Origin: Archegozetes longisetosus
Lineage: Eukaryota; Arthropoda; Arachnida; Sarcoptiformes; Trhypochthoniidae
Direction: 5' to 3'
DNA: 64,000 bases
Assembly: GCA_018873245.2 (NCBI GenBank)
Contig: JAEMBT020000001.1
Location: 16,708,220-16,772,219 of the forward strand
Each line of letters starts with the position of its first letter. Within the stretch, counting starts at the first letter, position 1. The notes below the pieces were generated by a model. The model saw only the letters and a program-made list of their open reading frames with translations, ran no database searches and was not told the DNA's origin. Made by a program: the position numbers and the translations under genes. Below, piece by piece: positions 13,894-27,906 of the stretch.

Positions 13894-16800
13894 TAATGCA
13901 CTCTCTTAGATGAGTTGAGCCTCCGGTCCATATATAAAAGTAGAACAAAATGCTAGATTTAAAGTAACTCGTTCGCTTTGATTTGGACAATAGTGTGGAA
14001 AACGAGATAACATCACTTATACCTTAATTACTTGAACTTTACTATGTTTTCGAGCAAACAATATCCTAATGGATAGTTTACTGACTCGTGAGACGACAGT
14101 TTATTGACTTCACACATTTCTTCATTTAATGGAATGGATCGAACAGGGCTGGGGTCTCCATTTAGATCTTCAATTCAGATCTTCAACTCAGATCAGTTGA
14201 CCTCTCATTGATTTGATAGCCACGACTTCATGGCTTTAGGCATCTCAAATCATCAAACTTTAGGATCATTGAACCTATAAATGTGGCAAAATTTGAAGTG
14301 ATTTCAAGTGTCAGTTCAATCGAAAAATTGATTGAACAAAATGTGTGAATTGAGAATTTGATTGTTGTGAAAGTTTACAATACTTATGGTATAGTCGTGT
14401 ATAAATTCGATCACTCGATCACAAGCTTAGATTAATTAGAAACAGAAGCTTTAAAGCTGTTTATGACAGGATTGATAAGTGATATTTGTGCTAATATTCC
14501 TCAATCACTTTCAATGCATTGAAATGATTTGATGTAATTTTATGGTAATTAATGCAAAGACGATAGAGTGATTTGTGCTTCAAATATAGGGACACACATT
14601 TAATACAAGTTTTACTAAAACTTATTTGCATGAGTTGAGCTGCATTGATGTTTGATTTTTATGAGCCTAACGACTAATCTGCCTAAAATAATTAGGTCTA
14701 ATTTAGCAAATATGCAATCAGTAAAACCTTCAACACTATTATTAACTGCTGTTTTAATTTTCAACTAAATACTCTTTTGAATGCCAGCATTCTAAACACG
14801 TCTTAAACAATTTTTCCAATTGCTTACATTAACTTCATTACAATGTGATGATTTGCGCTAAGAACAGCATACAACCAAATTATGGTTTTCACAATCATAA
14901 CTTAAAAATTTGTTTCAGTCAAACTTAGCAGTTGAATAATAAATGACCGTAAAAAATTTGTATAAGACTGTCAAATTCTTAAAAAATGAGATCATATTAG
15001 ATCGAAGCCAAGCATTCCTTTGGTGATAGGAAAAAAGCAAAATTTTACTTTTACACAGATGTAGAACACGAAAACTTCTATACAAATATGATTGAGAATA
15101 AGATGCAAAAATTTTTGATGATCTGTAATTTGCTGGCAATGGCTTTCAGTTATGATTCCCTAAATGATCATTTATTTTATAGCTATCATCAGTGCTTAAC
15201 TCTTACAATCGAGAATACATTTATGTAAACTTTATCACAACTCAAGTTATTTTTTATTGAATACATTTGTAAGTGTAATAACTTGGCATCACTTATGGAA
15301 TTTCTATTGCATAATAGGTACTCCAGAGTTAATATAATTGCTTATATATGAAAGTATCTCAATTTAAAAATACTATTCAACATGTTTTCATTTACCATAA
15401 GTGCAAATTTCTCAAAACTTCTTCTAATCTTCCACAACTATTTCACTCTTTAAGGAATATTCTCATCAAAATTTGTAGTAATCAATCACACTGTAATAAG
15501 ATTACTATTTTAGGCTAAGGAGTATTTTGTAGATATTTTCGTCAATTTTCAGTCTGTTGTCTAGAGTAAGATCGAATACTTGCAAAATATATAATACTTT
15601 CTCTACTTTCAAACTCACCTCATAATGGATCACGTACTAGAAATCGATTTCTGTATTTTAAAATCTCTATTCAAGTTACGACAAGTCTCAACTCAACAGA
15701 CTCACAACTATTTTAATGCGAATATTACTAATCTTATTAAATGTTCAAACTAGTAAAAATGTGATTCACTTTTATGAATATTTTGTTTTCGAAAATTTCT
15801 ATTTAAGGTTCAATTTTTCAACAAAACTACTTTTTGAACTTGGAGTAATTGTTCATTAATCTTTCCCTGAATTCATTCACTTTTTTGAAGTTAATTATCA
15901 TTTTAATGAGTAAAATCAAGCAGATATCACATTTAAGAATTCAATGTTTGATTAGTATTTGATTTGATAATTGCTGAAATTAGAAATTTTTGATGAAAAA
16001 AACTGAAAATTTTTGATAAAAATATTGCACCAAAACAATACAAATTATAGGAAGAAAGAATTAAATAGTATGAAAATAAGATGAGAAGAGCATAATAATA
16101 GAACAAAACTAATTTAGTCTATCATAGCCTGAGAAGCGATTATTTTAAATGAAGTTCAACTTAAAAGATATATCACTCTTTCGATCATTACTGCATTGAT
16201 TCCCATGCGTTAGTGATTATAATAATAAAGCACTCATTCAAATACTATTCAATTCCCTCAAGCAATTAAATTACACAGAGGCGTAGAATGAATCAAGTAT
16301 TTTCTTATCACAATTGCATAACCTTGTTTATTTGAAAGATTAAATCCACAAATCAAATATCAAATGTCACTAATATGAGATCTCAGTAATATTCTGAACA
16401 ACTATAAATAGAAATTAATTTGTCATATTCGCAAACAAATTTATGAAAACTAATATTTAGTAAATTCTGGTTAAAGATATGAGTCATAACTAAAGTTTAG
16501 TGTAGAGTATGAGCTCACTTGAACTTAAGCTCAGGCTCGAGTTTGAGCCGAATCGAGCTGAAGCTTAGGTTAACTTAAGATCTACTTTACTGAAGTCATT
16601 GAAGCAAACTGTTACGAACCTGTTTTCTAAATAAAAAATTGAGTGGATGTCTGCAAATAACATCAAGAAGTAATCGATGATTGCGAAAAATAATTAGTGC
16701 GATCATCGATTGCATTTAATGCAATTCTCAGTATCATTAATATTACGATTCTTTGACTGAATACTGAATTCGTAGACTTAAAGCTACCTAAATTGATGTG

Positions 16801-16967
16801 TAATTATATATATATTATGAATACTCATTGATCTAAGGTTTGGACAGTTTAAGATTTTCATGTTTGTCAGATTAATATCCTATGAAAGTATTTCTCTTTA
16901 GAATTAAACGATCATATTTTTATAATGAACAATTTTCTAAACTTAATAGATTGGGAAACATTATATA
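13894..16967. other. Gene-poor AT-rich DNA
   Basis: I see nothing gene-like. The minus-strand frame at 14915-15139 has no motif or context supporting it. Confidence 0.55.
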
Positions 16968-17197
16968 CACTCAATAAAACAATAATCCTCGATAGGAACA
17001 GAAGTAAACTTTTGTTATACCAGTTTCCTTACAGTGTATGTCAATTTCTGGCTAAGTGTTAGTTATAAATTGCTTTTCTCTTTATGTAGAGTTTAAAATA
17101 AGTCTTTTGATATACGATTGATTGTGCGGAAACAGATAGCATCCCGTGGCAACGCATAAGCCCTAGTTGCTATCGAGGATTATTGTTTTATTGAGTG
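16968..17197. mobile_element. MITE family M1, copy 5 (best preserved termini)
   Basis: The termini form near-perfect inverted repeats of more than 30 bp. The left begins CACTCAATAAAACAATAATC and continues CTCGATAG; the right is the reverse complement, ending GATTATTGTTTTATTGAGTG. TA precedes the left end. The interior is more diverged than in copies 1-4, suggesting a subfamily. It is non-coding. Confidence 0.85.
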
Positions 17198-19498
17198 TGA
17201 AAATTAAATATTAGTTTATTAGATGTTAAATGCTTGAATTTATTTTTAAATTGAAAAAAAGATTATACTTTATCCATTTCTAAAAATAGTTTTAGCTCTG
17301 GTTTATAATAAAGGCTTTGTACCTCACTATGGAATAAAATACTTCCTCTTTAATAAAGCCAACACAAGTTTTTTATGAAAAAAGTTTAGATACGATCTTC
17401 GGTCTGAGACAAAAGATTGAGAGGATTATTAAATTTTCTCGTCATAGAATATAATATTAAAAACTGGTAATATAGCAAATTTCTTGATCATTAATAATAA
17501 ATAAGATAGCGAAAATGCAGTTCTTCATGTTAGATATACTTAGAAGACTAAGATGATTATTCAACTCATGTCATTGTAATAATTAGCTTATATGAAAAGT
17601 AATTAAAACTTGCACAAAATTTAATCTAACAACATGTCAAGTGATTAAAGGATTCATCACAAGGTTTAATGACTTAATGATAAAGTGACTTCTCCTATTT
17701 ATCTATATTAATCACGAATACGTGATTCATGATATTTATGTATTGGTTATACACTCGTTTATAAGTGAACGGAAGTGTGCAACTAAAAGCGTTCAATTTA
17801 AGCCTCAACTCAGTGGACTACAGGTCTTTTGATTGATGTAGAATATAGCGTTCACTATAAGCGGATTCATTATAAATGGGTTGGAGTGTACTATTTTGAA
17901 GATACTTAATATATTTGAATAACTACTTGCTGACCAAACTGGAATCAATTTACGAACAGAAAGTACAAACCTTATAATTTAAGCAAAACAAATCTAATTA
18001 AATCCTAAAGTTGCAATATTATAGTAATTAATTGAGTTGGTAAACAATCTAGAACATAAGTATTTCAACTAAACAAGCATTGTTTGAACGGATGAAATTA
18101 AGTTGAAATTTGGGTAAAAAGAGTAAGTGAAGCTAAGAGTAAGAATAGTTGAACTGAAATCTAGCTTATATAAGAGCATGCAATCAACTAAATAATCACT
18201 CTATCAATTGTTTGCCTTCGTTTTCTCTTATCATGCTCTTACTTATTATTTTTTCCTCTGTAAGTCATTAGTTCTGACTATAAATTGAGCTAATCTTAAG
18301 CATACAGTTTTTCTCTATAAAAAAGCCTAATAAGGGCTTCGAGTGAGAAACAATTTCACTTTCCTATATTGTTTTGACTAAAATAACTGAAACTCAAATG
18401 GTTTCATAATTAACTGAAAGTGAAAATTAGTTGAAAAAAATTAATTAATTCTGGGCAAGTTTTAATTGAAAATGTTCATAAAAGAAATAATAGAAATTCC
18501 TCACTCCTACATACAAGAGTACATAAAAGAGCTTAAAGCAAAAGTTAGATTACAAACTACTTCTGGTATTCAACATAAACTTGTTTCAAATTCTTTTATG
18601 CGTTTTTATCAAAGCATAGATTACTTGATGAACATTTTTTCTTTGTTTGTTCAACAAAATATCTATTTTCACGCTCATCTCATCATCACTTTTATGCTGA
18701 TAATATCTTCAATTTCAATTGATTCTACTAACATATATTGAAAATTTGTTTGTGTGCAAAGTTATTTATTACCGATCTGAATGTTCATATTCAATATTTG
18801 GTTCGGTTTATGGTATTAGGTTTATGGTTTGTGTAGGACTTGAGTGTGAGAGCTACCAAAGTATTGTTCTTATGTGCTTAACGTTGTCCTTAACTTAACT
18901 TAGATTGATATGATTGGTATTTTATTTAGTTGGGATAGGCTAGGTTAAGGAATGACGTGTGTAGCGCGTTAGATATTCACTTGATCAATATGAAGGAAAG
19001 TTGATATCAAACACATTACTTTCCACTCATTACACCAATTAGCTCGTGATAATCAGAGTTAGGTATCAATTTAACGAATTTTAATCTACTGTATTTGATT
19101 GGTGCCCTCACGTTAAACAAAGATTCAAGTTTAATCAACGGACTCTGAAAATAAACTTCTATTTGAACAGCTTGAGCGCGAAACTGGAGTTGCTTCATCT
19201 AATTTACAGCTATTCACTGTGAATTACCATCTGAATTTTAGATTTTCATTGTGATCAAGACTATAAACTTATTCGAGTAATTTGATCCTCGAGTAAAATG
19301 TGCTTTGTTGCAAGTAAAGGGAGACAAAAAATTACGAGCAAATGTTATCCTTATTCTATATATATCTTTAATTCTTTCAACTCCAATATCACAAATTGAG
19401 TGTAAGACTTTAGCACAAAGAAAAGCAACCTGTGTTAATTTTGTTATTTTGGATTCGGTTTTTTTCATCTTATCTAAAAATTTAATTTGAGCATTTCG

Positions 19499-19534
19499 CT
19501 TAGTATCTTGCTTGGTATCTTGCTTGGTATCTCG
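19499..19534. repeat. 12-bp tandem repeat x3
   Basis: Three consecutive, slightly diverged copies of CTTGGTATCTTG. This is simple sequence only. Confidence 0.85.
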
Positions 19535-20054
19535 CACGCAAATACGGCATTTGTTTGGATAATACACACCTCTTTGCTTTGCATTGAGTCATGAAAGTCT
19601 TATATTATATAATACTATGAGATCAATGATACCATTGATAGGAAGAGACGTCACTATAGCTTTGATTTACAAATTAGTACATAAAACTGAATGTTTCAAA
19701 GTTCTTACTTAATTGCTCATGAAATTCGAATTTGACTCTTAATTCTTGAAACGCTATTCTATCCTTCAGTTTCTTCTTTTTATGACCAACTTCACTAGAA
19801 GGAAGTGATTCTGGGACCAGAATTATCCATTTCGCAAACTTTATATCGATTTAAGTGTAATACTTTCATATTTTTTTATGTGCACAATAAGTTATACGCT
19901 TTCTATATGTTTGCATCTATTTTGAGGAACAAGTTTTACTCTTTTGAGGATTAAGTGCATGAGTGGTATAAGTGAAACGTAAAATGAGAAATAAAGGTTC
20001 AGAAATGGAGATGATAGACATGAAAATAGGAAAGAGGGAGAGAGGGAGGATGAA

Positions 20055-20058
<4 letters not shown>

Positions 20059-20094
<36 letters not shown>
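20059..20094. repeat. (GA)n microsatellite
   Basis: An uninterrupted GA dinucleotide run of about 36 bp. The surrounding 20030-20105 is purine-rich. Confidence 0.97.
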
Positions 20095-20095
<1 letters not shown>

Positions 20096-20701
20096 AAGGG
20101 AGAGAATATATTAAGTCTGTAAACACAATGCTAACAAATGTTGAATATATTTTGTTAGTTTGTTTTCCATATCTACTCTGAAACAGAAGCTCTTTTGAGC
20201 ATAAATTATTTTTGTCTATTAGAACTTAGGAATTAGGATTCAAGTCGAATCATCACTTTAATCAAATTTTGATTACTAACAAAAAATGTTTTTAATTAGT
20301 TTTTGTATAAATAATTATATATTACGTAACAATAGGTTTTTTACTGAACTTCATATAGGAATTTATTCTCTTATATCAAAAGGTTACTCGAATAAAATTT
20401 GAACTTGACGCGGGTATTTATTAGATTGAACATCTACTTCACTGTTTATCTCAAAATACTTCATAGAATTTGGACAAGTCTTGGGAAGAATACTAATAAA
20501 TTCTTAAACCTGAGTACAACCAAATTCTGTCATATCATTCAAATCCTTTGTCACAATTGCAGTCAAACTTTGTTGAGCAGATTTTAGCAATCTTTAGCAA
20601 TCTTTTTGCAATTTTTTACAATTTTTCTACAATTTTTACAATTTCCAGTCAGAAGCAAATGGTCTCTCTTTGAAAAGTTAGCCTTTCTTTCTTTCAAGTG
20701 A

Positions 20702-20703
<2 letters not shown>

Positions 20704-20758
<55 letters not shown>
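20704..20758. repeat. (GA)n microsatellite
   Basis: An uninterrupted GA run of about 55 bp. It creates spurious Ser-Leu repeat frames on the minus strand. Confidence 0.97.
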
Positions 20759-20762
<4 letters not shown>

Positions 20763-21844
20763 AATTGTAAAAAACCAAAGAGCAGTTTTTGAGAGCTAAG
20801 AATTGGATTTGAGTGAACAGCAAAAGTAAGTAAATGCCAATAGAGAAGAAAATAGAAGTTAGAAAAGAAGATTAAGTGAACCGTTTCACCAGTTGTAATA
20901 TTATGCATCAGTTTTAAGGTTTTGTTTTCTATATATATTTCGGTTATACATTCAGACCCATTCCTATCACTACGTAACAGCTGTAAACTGAGACTCCTTA
21001 AAAACGTTTTTTGTGCTCTTTCCTCCTTTTTTGTTAATATAACTAATGTATTAAGTTTTCGGTATTCAACTCTCATTCTGACTCCAGCATTTGTAATGTT
21101 TGGCTTTTGAAATTGAGTTTCAGATACAATAACATCGATATTAACTTAAAGTAAAATTTGATTTTATACTTTTTGATCTTGCTGGGTAAGTATATAGCGA
21201 TTTTGTTATGTACGAATTCTGAGTTCGTCAATTGAAAATAAAATAAGGGGTGAACACACAAAATACATTTGATACAATTTTTTGATGTGATCCGATCTAC
21301 TCTTACAGCCAATTCCTTATGGTATTGAAATGCATGAATGAACAGTTGAGCTAAAAGAAAGTTTGGCACCAAATTTTAACATAAAATATATTTTCCATCA
21401 CATATATTGAGAGAAAAAATGAAGACAAATAAAAAGTTATCTATATTTTATGCTTTGTTCTGATAATAAATCAAATCTACTTTGTCAGAGGATGTTTAAC
21501 TCTATAACGAGTAATATTTATTTTGAACAGAAAACAACATTCACTTTGAGCTTTGGAAAAATCCTCAGATATCCGATAAACTATATGTTCAGGTTTTAAG
21601 AGATTAAAATAAAACAGAAAAAATTAAATGTTTAGCATTCGTAAAAGTTTCAACGCGTCTTATCAGATGGGTGTAGGAGAATAAATCAACACAACTTTTC
21701 AGTTAATTATTATACCAGTTCAACATTAAGCTTAACTCTATTTGTCAATAGATTTTATTACCAAATCTAACGCTATGTATGAGGCCAAGCATTCGAATAA
21801 ATCGAAGATTTGGTACTTTCAATTGAGTGGAGAACTTCTTATTT

Positions 21845-21846
<2 letters not shown>

Positions 21847-21894
<48 letters not shown>
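21847..21894. repeat. (GA)n microsatellite
   Basis: An uninterrupted GA run of about 48 bp. It is the third within 2 kb on the same strand orientation. Confidence 0.97.
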
Positions 21895-21897
<3 letters not shown>

Positions 21898-23436
21898 ACT
21901 TAGCTATCATTCGAAACGAGAAATACATTTGACGTGTAGTTATAGGAGAAAACACTTATCAGATTCCTAGCATCGAATTGCAGTACTCATGAAATTGCAC
22001 TTTCAAAACATTAAACAGTCAGACAGAAATAGATATAACGTAGTGGTCACTGCTTTTAAACAACACTATTTTGCTCTTTGCATTCAGCTCACAAATCAAA
22101 ATAAGTTTATTACTTATCAAATCGTTGAAAGTGTCAGATTTTGATTTGAATAATATTATGTGCTTTTTAAAAGTGTTTCAAAATAATTGACACCAACAGT
22201 TTTGAGTTGAAACACATTTGCAAACTTTGATATAATGTTGACTTGAACAAAAGTGCTAAAAACAAACTTTCACTCAATTTTGTTGTGTGCCACAGAATTC
22301 TAGCTAAGAGTCTGCATATTAATGAATCTCCATATTAATGGCCATTTGAGTGATACCTAGCTTTATGTTAGTCCTTTGAGTTTGATCTATATCACAAATT
22401 TTTAAACTAACTGATTCGTTCTTATACTTTGTGACGAGTATTGATTTTTAATTAAAAACATAATTCTTTATTAAAAATTTGAAGAATAATACAAGACATG
22501 AGATCTTATAACACATCTTTAGATCTTAACGGAAGTGAGATAATCAAAATTTTTTTCAAAGCCATTTGTTAATTTTTAACTGATTTTTAATATTAATCTT
22601 AAAAATAAATTTGATAAAAAATGTATTGATTTGAAGCACCAAATAAATATCTTTTTGTGATTGATGAATTTATTTCAAATTTGAAATTCATTTGTTTTCA
22701 TTCAAAGTTCAGTTGTACCTATCTAATCAAAGTTGAATTGTTCTGAATTGACACCAGATTGTGTTTTACTTCAAAGTAAATTTGTGAAAATTTTCAAATA
22801 AAGACAAACTATTGCTACAGACAAATACTTGGTTTAAGTTGCAAAGTTTTTCAGTAAATAAGAAAAATTTCAGAAACGATTTTAGTTTGATTTTTATTAG
22901 TATTGCAGAAAATTGTTGATAGAATAATATTTGAGTAAGTGACAAAATATAGTGAAAATATTATACAATAGAGAGGCATACAGACAGAGGGAAGTAAAGT
23001 AAAGAAATTGAAGTAATACCAACAGGAATAAGACTTATTGGTTCTAACTTTTCAGCAATCGATAATCAAATAACCAAAAATGTTTGGCTCAACAAATCGT
23101 AGATATAGTCAGTCTAAGTTTGTTTTAAATTTATTCTATCTTATTCCATACATGAATAAATCTCTTCGTGTTATTTCACAAATTCAATATCAAACTTGTT
23201 TCCAAGACGTCAACAGTGAATGATTTTTTTGTGTTATGAGATTTCCGTTTAAGCCCATCAAAGATTTAATATGTAATATATTTTTTGCAGGTTTTATTCT
23301 CTTTTATGTTTCTTAGGAAAGTTCTTCTATTCTTATATTGTAGCCCTTAGATTCTCAACATTACTATTCTTGCAAATTATTGCATGTCTCGTTTGCAGTT
23401 TGTTTTAAATATCTTAAGTGATTTACTTACGACTTT

Positions 23437-24430
23437 CTTATTGTCATACCTGTATTTCCTTATTCTTACAATTCTTTTTACTATAAATTAATTTCATTAT
23501 AAAAGCACTCACGAAACACAAAGCAAAACAAACAAAAATCAAAGATCGAAACACTCACTAAAAAATAAAAATGCGATCTGAAAACATTATTTCTTTAATT
23601 TGATAATTGAATAAAGCTTTAATGAATAAAGTTTCAAACATTAAATAATTTGATTGGATTATTGAATTAAGTTTAATTTTGACAATATACAAAATTTCAT
23701 TCATATCAATCAATTTTTTGCTTCGTCAATCCTAAGATTGTTTACGACATCTTCTGTCACTCATTTCAAGTTAACAGAATAAGGAACTAAAAGTATAGAA
23801 TAAGGCAATATTTATTATCATATTACCAGAATTCATGCATATCTTTACTATATTAATCACGGTTATTTCGAAGTAATAATAATAATAATAATAATAATGT
23901 TCACGTTAAGAAATACATGAAAAGACATGTGAATTAATCAGTACCTTGAGTCAAAAATAGTTTAAAACTTTTAAGAAAATTATTAGTACCAATACAATCT
24001 CTTAAATTACTCATCAATTCATTGAATTCTTTAGATATTATATTGAATACATGTCGATAGGTCTTTTAATTCTAGAATATTCTATATATAATAAAAATAA
24101 CATTTCAGATTAAATTAAAATTAAAATTAAAATGATTTAACTATATTTAAGGTATAAATTTTCTGTTATCATGCCTCTTCTTAGTTAATATCAATATTTT
24201 CATATAACACCTTATCTTAAAAGTCTAAATTGAGTTACTTTTCTTTGTATTTTTCTATTCTTTTCATATACCCTTCAAATGAAATTCAGATCAAAAAAAT
24301 TATCAAACAAATTGATTTATTCAAATTTATTCAAACATTTCAACAAAATTAATAGTAAACAACATTTCTTATAGCATGTCACTGTTGATAGAATAAAGTA
24401 AATTTAATTACAGCCAATTTCACTTGTATT
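23437..24430 (+). repeat. Diverged copy of the DNA upstream of gustatory receptor B
   Basis: This stretch is collinear with 41955-42510 and 53160-53700, the DNA that precedes the two B-type gustatory receptors. Shared landmarks are CACTCAC before a GCGATCTGAAA-like segment, TTGCTTCGTCAATCCT, and the AACAACATTTCTTATAG segment at the right end. A (AAT)n run lies inside it at about 23877-23899. In the Gr cassettes a receptor start codon follows about 120-150 bp later; here a decayed piggyBac element follows and no receptor remains. I infer an old, gutted copy of the cassette. Confidence 0.7.
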
Positions 24431-24639
24431 TCCAACCTTTGCATTGCTATTTCCAGTGGGCAGTACTTAAGTAGTGCACTTCTCAAGACTATTTCCAATA
24501 TATGCATTGCTATTTCCAATTCAAAAGTTTATTAAAAAGAGTACAAAGTTTAAAACAATCATAATTTATCTAAACTAAATGAGATTAAGCTAATTATCTA
24601 TTATTTCTTTTCTAAGACATGGTGACATATATTTTTCCA

Positions 24640-25880
24640 TATTTTTGAAGTAATTAGTATGGTAGTGGACAAACGAATCTGAACGACTTATGGAAAAATA
24701 GTGGCTTTGGAATTCCAATATTTAGACTTGTGATGAGTCAAAAAAGATTTGAATTTCTAATTTGTTGTTTGGGATTTGATGATAAGAATACTAGAGATGA
24801 CCGCTTAAAACCTTTAGAATTGCTGCAATCAAAGAAGTATGGGATGAATTGATCAGTAATTGTAAAGGAATGTACTCCTTGTCAGAAAGTGTCACAATCG
24901 ATGAAATGTTGAGGTCTTTTAGAGGCCGTTGTGGTTTTGTACAATACATGCCGAAAAAACCGGCTAAGTATGGCATAAAAGTTTTTATGTTGTGTGATTC
25001 GGCTAATAAATATATGTCAAACGCGGTCATATATTCAGAAAAAGATCCCAGTGGCTCAATAACAAAGAATATATCCACAACTATAGTTGAGTGAAAATAT
25101 CGAAAATATTGGACGTAACATAACTACTGATAACTGGTTTACTTCTGTAAGACTGGCAGAAGAATTGCTTCAAAGAAAACTGACACTTGTTGGAACGATT
25201 AAGAAAAATAAACCGGAAATATCAATTGAGTTCAAAGAAAATTCAAAACGTGAAGTCTATTCTAGTCTATTCGCTTTCACTGACAGCATAACATTAACTT
25301 CATATGTCTCAAAAAAGGAAAAGCCGTTTGTTTGATTAGTTCATGCATACTGACTCTAATATTGTTGAGAATGAGGGGAAGAAAAAACCAGAAATCATAT
25401 TATATTATAGTGCAAATAAGTTAGTTGTCGATACATTTGACCAAATGGTATCTAATTATAGTGTGAGACGCAAAAAAACGATGGCCACTATCAGTCTTCT
25501 ATTGCAAACTTGACATTGCATCAGTCAATGCTTTCATTCTGTTTAACATCAAGAGTACAATACTTGTCAATAGGAGAGAATTTATTGAATCATTAATTAA
25601 GAGTTTAGTAATGCCTCAAACAGTCACAAGACTCAAAACGCCTAATTTATCATTCTTCATGAAACAACAGATAAGAAAACTATTTAAAATTCTTGAATCT
25701 TCAGAGAAAAAATTAAGGGAATAAAAAACTACAAAAAAGAGTTCGATGTTATGAATGTAAATAAGATAATAATAAGACTCGAATCATTTGCAACTCATGT
25801 GATAATCCTATTTGTACTAAATGCCAAAACATCTATTGCAATGCTTTTGATGATAAAGGTTTAGAAGAATATTGTTAAAT
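24640..25880 (+). pseudogene. piggyBac-family transposase, broken
   Basis: This is a relic of a DDE/D piggyBac transposase split over several frames. In order it shows an N-terminal piece around 24725-24850 (MSQKRFEFL, then a block ending in DELISNCKG), the first catalytic Asp in TIDEMLRSFRGRCGF (about 24895-24940) followed by KYGIKVFMLCDSANKYM, the second Asp in ITTDNWFTSV (about 25120-25150), and the third Asp in VVDTFDQMVSNYSVRR (about 25425-25475). A C-terminal Cys-rich finger lies at about 25780-25830 (CNSCDNPICTKCQ). Stops and frameshifts between these blocks mean it is not functional. I did not locate the terminal repeats or TTAA target sites with confidence. Confidence 0.9.
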
Positions 25881-26124
25881 ATTTTTGAGTAAATTATTTT
25901 GAAATTGTTTAATTATATTAATTCATTTTTATCAGAAATAAAAAACTATTACTTTAAATGTTTTGATATTAGAAACTTTGATAAATTGTTATATAAGTAC
26001 TTCAAAGTATAAAATATAGTACTTTCATTCAAATTACAAGTTAGCAAGTGTTCTGCGCAGAATCAATAGATGGGTCCAAAAGACCCTAAATTACTAAAAT
26101 CGTAAATCTAAACCGTTTTACTTT

Positions 26125-26614
26125 TTAAGGGTTAAACAGAGCTTTAGTAAAGGATTCAACAATGAAACAATACTAATCTTTAGTTTGCATTAGGAGATAT
26201 TCCTTGCAAATGTGAGAAAATATAGTGATGTTTTCTTTCTATTGTTGAGCAATCCATTTATATCATTTAACCTAAGTCCTCATAAGTTGGTATTTTAATG
26301 ACTTGTACACCATTCATGCTAACTCAGTCTCAATTCGATTTGTTTAGTTTCTTTGCTGAAACTTAACATTAGCCTCAGCCAAAAAAAAACTAAGCAAAAA
26401 TTGAAAAAAATTTCTCAGAAACGGATTGACAGATAGGTAGGAAATTTTTAAGATAGTTTAATGACACGCACAGGTACATAACCCCAATATTTTAAGTCAA
26501 CGATTAATAAACATGTGCGATACAAAAACTAACTGTTAAACAGATGCGAAATATATTGAAAAAAAATATCAATTCTGTTTTTGAAGTGAGAACAATCTAT
26601 TGATAAATTTTACG
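26125..26614. repeat. Dispersed repeat R, left part (inverted partner at 60.0-60.5 kb)
   Basis: This matches, in reverse complement, the DNA at about 60035-60520. Examples are AATCCGTTTCTGAGACATTT in the partner against its complement here, and the shared ATTGGGGTTATGTACCT. The repeat is interrupted at 26614 by about 2 kb of inserted elements and resumes at 28663. It has no coding capacity and its class is unknown. Confidence 0.85.
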
Positions 26615-27896
26615 ATTCCACGCCAAAAGTTCGTGGAATTTAGTTCGTGCGAAATTAGTTCGTGTAAAAAAGTTCGTGCGAAAAAAGTTCGCGTATGAAA
26701 AAAGTTCGTCTACGAAAAATGTTCGTATTAAGATTTTTTTCTATGTTGAATATTGATTTTATCCGATTATATATCTCGATATTATTTTGTTTTAAACTTT
26801 GGCATTAATGAAAAGATGCATTGAATGAACGATGAGGTGTATGGAATGATTCTACATGAAACTGTTTAATTAATTTCAATTTTCACATATTCGAGAGGTA
26901 AATATATTCATCATCTTATAAAAAAAATCAAGACATATTCGGGCAACACGATTGTTTCCAAAATTATTTGTAAGGAAACTTATATGTCGGGGAACCGATT
27001 TGTCGAGGAAATGATTGTCGGGGAAATGTCTATACCAAGCGGTTCTAAGTATGTTAATTACCAATAATCTTCATAAAGAATTTCCTTTATGATGAGATAT
27101 CGATGATATTAGCATTTTGTTTATAGAAATTTAAGATGTTGAAAAAATCGAATATGCTAAAATATTAGGGTGACCAAGTGTCCCGCATACCGTATGCACC
27201 CCTTGCGGGACGGAAAATGTCATATATTTTAATATTTATCCTAACAGATTTCCACTGTATATATTTATTTAATGCAAATAATGCAATTTTGTTGTCAACA
27301 CGTTTCCTATCTTAAAATATGTGGAAGTCTTTAGATAAAAAGAGTCTTAATCCGACTATCTGATACCTTGTTTTCATTCACATCGTGTGTAACTCTTATA
27401 AAGTGTAGTTCTCAATCAAATCTTTAGTTTATATTTCAAATAACTGTTATTGCAAACTATGATTTGTAACTTCAATCAGATTAAAACTTTTTAAAAAAAT
27501 TTATAAGGTGGCAAAAATTTTTTGTCCCGTATTTAACAGTTTTTGACTTGGTCACCCTATAAAATATAGAGAATTAGTCAAGTCAGTCAAATCTACGATG
27601 AAGTATTTTAAAGGGTATTTGAATGTAATTAGAATAAATTTTATGAAGATAAAAGTAACTTTGATGATTCCAAAAGTTTTTTAGATTGAAACTTTTGGTT
27701 TCTAAAAATCATATTTACATACAAAATATTTGCTTGTCAACTTTCGTACTACAAACTTTTTTCGTAGTCGAACACTCTTAATACACGAACTTTTTTCGGA
27801 CGAACTTTTTTCATACGCGAACTTTTTTCGCACGAACTTTTTTTACACGAAATAATTTCGCACGAACTAAATTCCACGAACTTTATACGCGAACCC
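26615..27896. mobile_element. Foldback element with GTTCGTG-rich termini
   Basis: The two ends are long imperfect inverted repeats (about 26615-26725 and 27755-27896) built from iterations of GTTCGTG/GTTCGCG separated by T- or A-runs. The element is flanked by AAATTTTACG at 26605-26614 and again at 27897-27906, a 9-10 bp target duplication that would suit a Mutator-like non-autonomous element. It contains a separate small hAT-type element (27166-27559). No transposase is present. Confidence 0.85.
27166..27559. mobile_element. Small hAT-type element with 8-bp target duplication
   Basis: Termini are TAGGGTGACCAAGTGTCCCG and, as its inverse, ACTTGGTCACCCTA. It is flanked exactly by TAAAATAT at 27158-27165 and 27560-27567, an 8-bp target duplication typical of hAT transposons. 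It is 394 bp, non-coding, and nested inside the foldback element. Confidence 0.88.
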
Positions 27897-27906
27897 AAAT
27901 TTTACG

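Larger units (their letters stand above)
17198..23436. other. Gene-poor DNA with GA microsatellites
   Basis: No gene is supported. Open frames at 18466, 19238, 19917-20181, 20584-21076 and 21073-21372 either start with non-ATG codons or are products of the GA/CT repeats, reading as Ser-Leu or Arg-Glu runs. A 12-bp unit close to CTTGGTATCTTG is repeated three times at 19499-19534. Confidence 0.55.

Noticed and set aside
19305..19490. Possible secreted peptide with a hydrophobic stretch
   Set aside because: Its first codon is TTG, there is no ATG upstream in frame, and a longer frame on the other strand overlaps it.
19917..21076. Several Ser-Leu or Arg-Glu repeat open frames
   Set aside because: They are translations of GA/CT microsatellites with no flanking protein-like sequence.
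24791..25078. 95-codon minus-strand open frame
   Set aside because: It lies antisense over the conserved piggyBac DDE block, which explains the open frame.
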